A stretch of DNA of 38,579 nucleotides from Deferribacterales bacterium UBA4806. Its GTDB lineage: Bacteria > Chrysiogenota > Deferribacteres > Deferribacterales > UBA228. Shown piece by piece: positions 34,120 through 38,579 of this stretch; the first letter of the stretch is position 1, and every line of letters begins with the position of its first letter. The notes below the pieces were generated by a model that ran no database searches, was not told where the DNA came from, and saw only the letters and a list, made by a program, of their open reading frames with translations. Location: positions 1 through 38,579 of the forward strand of contig DHGE01000086.1 in the NCBI GenBank assembly GCA_002402635.1. Reading direction: 5' to 3'. The translations under genes and the position numbers were made by a program.

Positions 34120-35380
34120 TAAAATTGTTGAAATAAAATATGGAAAGCATGTTCTTTCAATTAAACTACCTTATCATTGTGAAATTCTTGAGTTAGAATA
34201 TAGCAAATTACCATTAAAAAAAAGTGAGATTATAGACAAGATCTTCTCATCATCTACTGATATGCCAAGTTTATTAGAATTAATAGATAAGTCAAAAAAA
34301 ATACTATTTTTAATTCCTGACATCACAAGAAAAAGTGGTGTTAAACATTTTCTATATGAGCTTATAGAATACATAAATAATAAAGCAGTTGATTACAAAA
34401 TAGTTTTTGCAACTGGGACACATAGAAGAATTACAGAAGGTGAAATGAAAGAAATTTTAGGCTTTACTATTTATGATAACTTCAAAGAGCATATAGTTTT
34501 TCACAATCCTGATAATCTAGATGACCATATTTACTATGGCAAAACTAAATATGGAACCCCTGTATTGTTAAATAAAGTATTTAATGAATGTGATTTAATT
34601 ATTTCAATTGCCTCAATTTCTTATCACTACTTTGCTGGATTTGGGGGCGGTAGAAAAATGATAATCCCAGGAATATCTGCTACAAAAACAGCCCTAAACA
34701 ACCATAAATTAGCAATAGATGAAAAAAAATTAACAAGGAATCCAGAAGCAAAAACAGCTAATATAAAGGGCAATCCTGTTCATGATGATATCGTCGAAGG
34801 CGTTATGATCGTTAGCAACAATAAAGAGCTTTTTGCTATAAACACAATTATTGATGAAGAAGAAAATATTATTGATTTAGAAACAGGTGATCTATTTTTA
34901 TCACATTTAAGGGCTTGTACAAAATATAGAGAAATGACCTCAATTAATGTTACAAAGAAGTATGACATATTGGTTGTTTCCTGCGGGGGTTTTCCAAAGG
35001 ATATCAATATGATTCAGGCGCATAAGTCATTAAATCGCATACAAAATATTGTAAAAGAAGGTGGAACTATCTTTTTCTTTGCAGAGTGTATTGATGGATA
35101 TGGCAATAAACATTTTGAAAACTTTTTTGAGTGCAAAACATCAGGGGCAATGATAAGAGAACTCATAAAGGATTATCAGATTAATAAGCAAACTGCCTAT
35201 TCTTTAAAATCATTAACAGAAAAATTCAATGTTTACCTATATTCAGCCTTAAATAAATCTGACACAGAAAGGATGGGTTTTAAGAAACTTGAAAGTTTAG
35301 AGGTCATTGAACATTATAAATTTAATAATAAAAGTATTGCCTTTGTTCCATCAGCATATAGCGTTTTATTTACAGAATAA
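34088..35380 (+). CDS. LarA-family (DUF2088) nickel-pincer racemase/epimerase
   Basis: 430 residues of the lactate-racemase LarA family. The catalytic and cofactor residues are visible: ATGTHRR (H112), YHYFAGFGGGRK (H180 and K190, the lysine that carries the pincer cofactor) and ALNNHKLA (H206). The spacing H180-K190-H206 equals that in Lactiplantibacillus LarA. It needs the LarB/C/E-made nickel cofactor, whose genes are not in the window. The substrate is unknown; lactate or another 2-hydroxy acid is possible. The ATG overlaps moaA by 32 bases, and GAGGT lies 12 bases upstream. Confidence 0.85.
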   Translation: MGNQCHPLADNKIVEIKYGKHVLSIKLPYHCEILELEYSKLPLKKSEIIDKIFSSSTDMPSLLELIDKSKKILFLIPDITRKSGVKHFLYELIEYINNKAVDYKIVFATGTHRRITEGEMKEILGFTIYDNFKEHIVFHNPDNLDDHIYYGKTKYGTPVLLNKVFNECDLIISIASISYHYFAGFGGGRKMIIPGISATKTALNNHKLAIDEKKLTRNPEAKTANIKGNPVHDDIVEGVMIVSNNKELFAINTIIDEEENIIDLETGDLFLSHLRACTKYREMTSINVTKKYDILVVSCGGFPKDINMIQAHKSLNRIQNIVKEGGTIFFFAECIDGYGNKHFENFFECKTSGAMIRELIKDYQINKQTAYSLKSLTEKFNVYLYSALNKSDTERMGFKKLESLEVIEHYKFNNKSIAFVPSAYSVLFTE

Positions 35381-35432
35381 TATTCATTAGTTTACAAAAA
35401 TTTTTGCTTTCGAATTTCTTAATTTCAAATAA

Positions 35433-36194
35433 TTATAATTCAATATTTAAAACACTTTCTCTCTGTTTTACATAGCTTATATCTACAAAGAAATATTTTT
35501 TGCTCATAGATACATATCTATCTAAAATATTATAATCATTATTATCTTCACTGATATGTCCTAAGTAAATTTTTTTTATATTTGATGTATTGATTTTGCT
35601 TATTATATTAAAAACTTCCTTGTTTGAGAGGTGGCCTTTTAAAGAGGAAATTCTCCTCTTTAAACTTTTATGATATTTTCCATTATAAAGCAAAGTATCC
35701 TCGTAATTAGATTCTAAAATCAACAAGTCATTGTCATTAAAATAATCTATAAGGTAATTAGGGCACACTCCCAAATCTGTTGCAAAGGTTATATTTTTAT
35801 TATCAAAAAAAAATTTATAACCCAACGGTTCAAGAGCATCGTGGGGTGTGTGGAAAGGGGCTACCTTAAATCCATTAATATTATAGATTTTATCCTTTTT
35901 TAAAATAAAAAATTCATTAACGTCCATTTTTTTGTTTTTTAAGGCATCGGCAGTACCTTCACCTGTAAAAATAAGGGGCTTTAATTTATCTTTAAAAGTG
36001 GATAAACCTGTTATATGATCTGTATGTTCATGAGTGATAAAAAGGTATATGTTTTTACCCAAAAATCTATTAAGATCTATTAATGTCGATAATTTTCTAA
36101 AGGAGATGCCGATATCAATAAAAACAATGTCGTTTTTATTTTCTATAAAAAAACAATTACCAGAACTGCCTGTAGCAAGAATATTTAAATACAT
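35433..36194 (-). CDS. Metallo-beta-lactamase-fold hydrolase (YycJ/WalJ-like)
   Basis: 253 residues. The metal-binding motif THEHTDH is complete, with later ligands in ATDLG and LGHIS. The N-terminal MYLNILATGSSGNCFFIE is typical of the YycJ/VicX group, which includes DNA-processing nucleases. No ribosome site is clear ahead of the ATG at 36194. It converges with larA without an obvious terminator (35381-35432). Confidence 0.85.
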   Translation of the reverse strand: MYLNILATGSSGNCFFIENKNDIVFIDIGISFRKLSTLIDLNRFLGKNIYLFITHEHTDHITGLSTFKDKLKPLIFTGEGTADALKNKKMDVNEFFILKKDKIYNINGFKVAPFHTPHDALEPLGYKFFFDNKNITFATDLGVCPNYLIDYFNDNDLLILESNYEDTLLYNGKYHKSLKRRISSLKGHLSNKEVFNIISKINTSNIKKIYLGHISEDNNDYNILDRYVSMSKKYFFVDISYVKQRESVLNIEL

Positions 36195-36246
36195 TAATGT
36201 TTATTTTAAATCACATAATCTGTAAAATCAATTAATATATAACAAT

Positions 36247-36735
36247 TCAGAATAGAAAATATGCTGTGAGGACAACCATAAATAAACCTAAAGAAAATTT
36301 TATTACAGTGCCAAAAATCCTGCTCTTAAACACAACAATGCCCCGTTTTAAGGCTGTAATTATATTTCTATTAATTAATAACTCATAGACAAACACACCT
36401 GCAAATACTCCTATAAATGAGCCTATTATTGCTCCCAGGCCAAAAAAAAGGGGCGCCATAATAATACCTAAAATAATAGCTCCGAAAATACTTACTATAA
36501 GGCTTTTATTACTAATACCTGAATTTTTCCCTAATAGAAAACCTGATATAAATTCAATAATTTCCCCAGCAACAATGGTTAAAATTATAATAATCAACTG
36601 GGTTAGTGGTAAGTGACCAGAAAAAAACCATATTAGAGGAATTAAACCAGCTAGAATGTTACCTGGAAGTCCAAGAATATTTGTTAAAATTAAACAAATT
36701 TGAACAATAATAGAAATTATTATTAGTATTTCCAC
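36247..36735 (-). CDS. DUF456 membrane protein
   Basis: 162 residues, very hydrophobic, about five membrane spans. It has the DUF456 glycine-rich pattern (LGLPGNILAGLIPLIW near residue 25, IVAGEIIEFISGFLLGKNSG mid-chain, and FFGLGAIIGSFIGVFAG). The function of the family is unknown. The start is GTG with AGGA 8 bases upstream. It lies 52 bases ahead of the hydrolase gene, on the same strand. Confidence 0.8.
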   Translation of the reverse strand: MEILIIISIIVQICLILTNILGLPGNILAGLIPLIWFFSGHLPLTQLIIIILTIVAGEIIEFISGFLLGKNSGISNKSLIVSIFGAIILGIIMAPLFFGLGAIIGSFIGVFAGVFVYELLINRNIITALKRGIVVFKSRIFGTVIKFSLGLFMVVLTAYFLF

Positions 36736-36919
36736 ATATCAATCCTAATAAGTCATTATTCATAATTATATACAATTTTTGAACTAATAATATAGCTAAC
36801 TACTTATAAAAAGCTATGTATTTAGCTTCTTTTAGTATTAATATCTTTGGTCAAGTTTTTTTCCTTATAAATTCGAATGCTTCATAATATTTCCTCTTTT
36901 GTATAAAAGATTTAATATA

Positions 36920-36947
36920 TTGTATTTATAATAGATTTTATTATAAT
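36920..36947 (+). promoter_or_regulatory. Candidate promoter of the chemoreceptor gene, giving a near-leaderless mRNA
   Basis: TTGTAT at 36920-36925, 16 bases, TATAAT at 36942-36947. The ATG follows only 12 bases after the -10 box, so the leader would be about 5 bases, and no ribosome site precedes it. The remaining bases of the 36736-36959 gap show nothing else. Confidence 0.4.
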
Positions 36948-36959
36948 ACAAACAACCTT

Positions 36960-38579
36960 ATGAAATTAAGTAACATATTGATTATACTTTTATTAATAGG
37001 GAGTATAGCGCCTCTATTCTTGTTAGGTGAGGTAAGTTATAAAATTTCTAAAAAGAAGCTATTCAATTTAGCAATACAAGATATGTCAAGAGACATAACT
37101 ATTATAAAAAATATAATAGAAGCATATCAAAATAAATTATTAGATAAGCATAGCTATGATGAAAAATTCATTGACAACATTGCAACGATAATTTGTGGTC
37201 CCCAGATCCCCAATTCAAAAAAAGATGATGCCATATCAAATATGAGAGATTTATCTAAGGGAATTAGTATTTTTAAAAGTGGATATTTTTTTATACATGA
37301 TAACAGAAAAGTATTAATCCATCCATATGGGTTAGAGGGAACAAAAGTTAATCTAAATGAAAAAATTGTTAAATATCGACTTGACAAAAAGAAGGGATGG
37401 CAGAGGTATAATTGGATAAATCCAGTTACCCGTAAGTCAATTGATACAATTGAAGTATTTGATACAATTGATAGTTTAAATTGGGTAATTGTGGCTGGTG
37501 CTCATGTTAATGAATTTTTAAATCCAGCTAAATCTGTTAAATCAGCAACTTATATGATAATGTTAATACTGATAATAATTATTTTTATTTATGCTCTAGC
37601 TATTGTAAATTATATATTTAAAAAACCAATAAAAAACTTAATAGGTGCATTCCAAAATTTATTATCAGAGGACGCTGATCTGTCTAAAAGGCTACCACTT
37701 CAAGGTTCTCATGAATTTGTCATAATAAGTCAATATTTTAATAATTTTATTGAAAATATAGCAAGCATAATAGCAAAGGTGAAAGAAAATATGAAAAATG
37801 CTCACTTAACAGGAGATGAGGTAAATAGTTCTATAAATAATATAAATACATCGATTGCTGAACAAAATAACGAAATATCATATTTAGTAAAATCAGTAGA
37901 TAATATTTATGCTAATACAAATCATATAATAAAAAATGTTGAGGAATCAAAAAACAAAACTGAAAATACAAGATCCATAATATTTGAAGGACAAAATATA
38001 GTTACTACCACTGGAAAAGATATTAATAAAATTAACGAAAATACTCAATTATTGAATAATATAATTAAAAAGTTAACGGGTTCTTCACAGGCAATATCTA
38101 AAATTTTAGACACCATAAATAATATTGCTGATAACACAAATCTTTTAGCACTTAATGCTGCAATTGAGGCTGCCAGAGCTGGTGAGGCTGGGAAAGGATT
38201 TGCAGTAGTAGCTAATGAGATAAGAAAACTAGCACAGAGGACAACAGATTCAACAAAAGAAATATCATTAATAATAGATAATCTCAAGAACGATATGATA
38301 TCAGCAAATAGTGGTATTGAGAAAACAAACATAAGTGTTAAGACTGGTGTTAAATCAGTTGAAACTATAAATGAAGTATTCAGAAATATTGTTGCAATGA
38401 TTGAAACAATATTTGAATTAAGCAATAAGTCTGAAAATGCTATTAAAAGTCAAACAGAAACAATTCATAAAACAAATATAAGTGCACAAAAGATTCCAAT
38501 ATCAACACAAGAAGTTAATCAAAACATATTAACAATCACTGATACTATTCAGTTGTTGTTAAAGAATGTTGATGAACTA
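36960..38579 (+). CDS. Methyl-accepting chemotaxis protein (C-terminus beyond window)
   Basis: 540 residues are present and the frame is open at the edge. Layout: signal anchor (residues 5-22), periplasmic Cache-type sensor (about 30-190; SGYFFIHDNRKVLIHP and WIVAGAHVNEFL are typical single-Cache blocks), second membrane helix (about 198-220), HAMP region, and a cytoplasmic coiled coil with the signalling hairpin NLLALNAAIEAARAGEAGKGFAVVANE (around residue 400) that contacts CheA/CheW. Only the final part of the returning helix is missing. The ligand is unknown; single-Cache domains often bind small carboxylates. Confidence 0.93.
   Translation, partial: MKLSNILIILLLIGSIAPLFLLGEVSYKISKKKLFNLAIQDMSRDITIIKNIIEAYQNKLLDKHSYDEKFIDNIATIICGPQIPNSKKDDAISNMRDLSKGISIFKSGYFFIHDNRKVLIHPYGLEGTKVNLNEKIVKYRLDKKKGWQRYNWINPVTRKSIDTIEVFDTIDSLNWVIVAGAHVNEFLNPAKSVKSATYMIMLILIIIIFIYALAIVNYIFKKPIKNLIGAFQNLLSEDADLSKRLPLQGSHEFVIISQYFNNFIENIASIIAKVKENMKNAHLTGDEVNSSINNINTSIAEQNNEISYLVKSVDNIYANTNHIIKNVEESKNKTENTRSIIFEGQNIVTTTGKDINKINENTQLLNNIIKKLTGSSQAISKILDTINNIADNTNLLALNAAIEAARAGEAGKGFAVVANEIRKLAQRTTDSTKEISLIIDNLKNDMISANSGIEKTNISVKTGVKSVETINEVFRNIVAMIETIFELSNKSENAIKSQTETIHKTNISAQKIPISTQEVNQNILTITDTIQLLLKNVDEL

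Noticed and set aside
35381..35432. CAAAAATTTTTG palindrome between larA and the hydrolase gene as a terminator
   Set aside because: It is a short AT-only palindrome with no loop or GC stem, so it is unlikely to terminate transcription.
38045..38425. 126-codon minus-strand frame inside the chemoreceptor
   Set aside because: It is the shadow of the conserved signalling hairpin coding sequence, with no ribosome site.

Overview
The window is a strongly AT-rich bacterial chromosome segment (roughly a third G+C or less by eye) with long co-directional gene runs, frequent TTG and GTG starts, and clear AGGAGG ribosome sites. It has outer-membrane-type proteins, a Tat pathway, molybdenum-cofactor genes, a chemoreceptor and a probable selenoprotein, but no mobile element, rRNA, tRNA or CRISPR array that I could see. 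This fits an anaerobic, didermal, motile bacterium. A member of the Deferribacterota (Deferribacter/Calditerrivibrio-like) is my best guess, from general impression only.

Region 1 (1-3150, minus strand): a porin-like beta-barrel gene and, one base downstream, an exported VCBS/FG-GAP-type repeat protein that runs off the left edge. Region 2 (3335-16225, plus strand): thirteen closely packed genes under one likely promoter and closed by a strong bidirectional terminator (16358-16392). They encode a CoA-transferase, a thiolase-like/DUF35 pair, an isovaleryl-CoA-dehydrogenase-type flavoenzyme, a three-gene biotin-dependent acyl-CoA carboxylase of the methylcrotonyl/geranyl-CoA type, a LiuC/AtuE-type hydratase, a split AtuA (DUF1446) protein, an iron-sulfur-type flavoprotein, a PAS-STAS sensor and a MaoC hydratase. 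The set looks like a leucine/isovalerate or acyclic-isoprenoid degradation route, but has no HMG-CoA lyase in the window.

Region 3 (16421-18430, minus): two rhodanese genes and a molbindin. The first rhodanese is exported and has an in-frame TGA followed by a bacterial SECIS-like hairpin with a GGUCU loop. It therefore appears to be a selenocysteine-containing rhodanese, driven by a perfect TTGACA-17-TATAAT promoter. A second rhodanese lies in the same frame after a TAG. Region 4 (18748-21878, plus): a PIN-PhoH ATPase and an ArnT-like membrane glycosyltransferase.

Region 5 (29634 down to 21870, minus): a tight six-gene run sixA-CHAD-parA-ppx-(degenerate ppx)-ppk1, mostly with overlapping ends. 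It combines polyphosphate synthesis, hydrolysis and granule binding with a ParA-type positioning ATPase, suggesting a system that makes and positions polyphosphate granules. Region 6 (29757-35380, plus): metY-cysK-tatA-tatC-moaA-larA-like. Region 7: a metallo-beta-lactamase-fold hydrolase and a DUF456 membrane protein (minus), then a chemoreceptor (plus) that runs off the right edge.

The most notable items are the selenocysteine rhodanese with its in-frame UAG-separated partner, the polyphosphate/ParA operon with its pseudo-exopolyphosphatase, and the lyase-less branched acyl-CoA operon.
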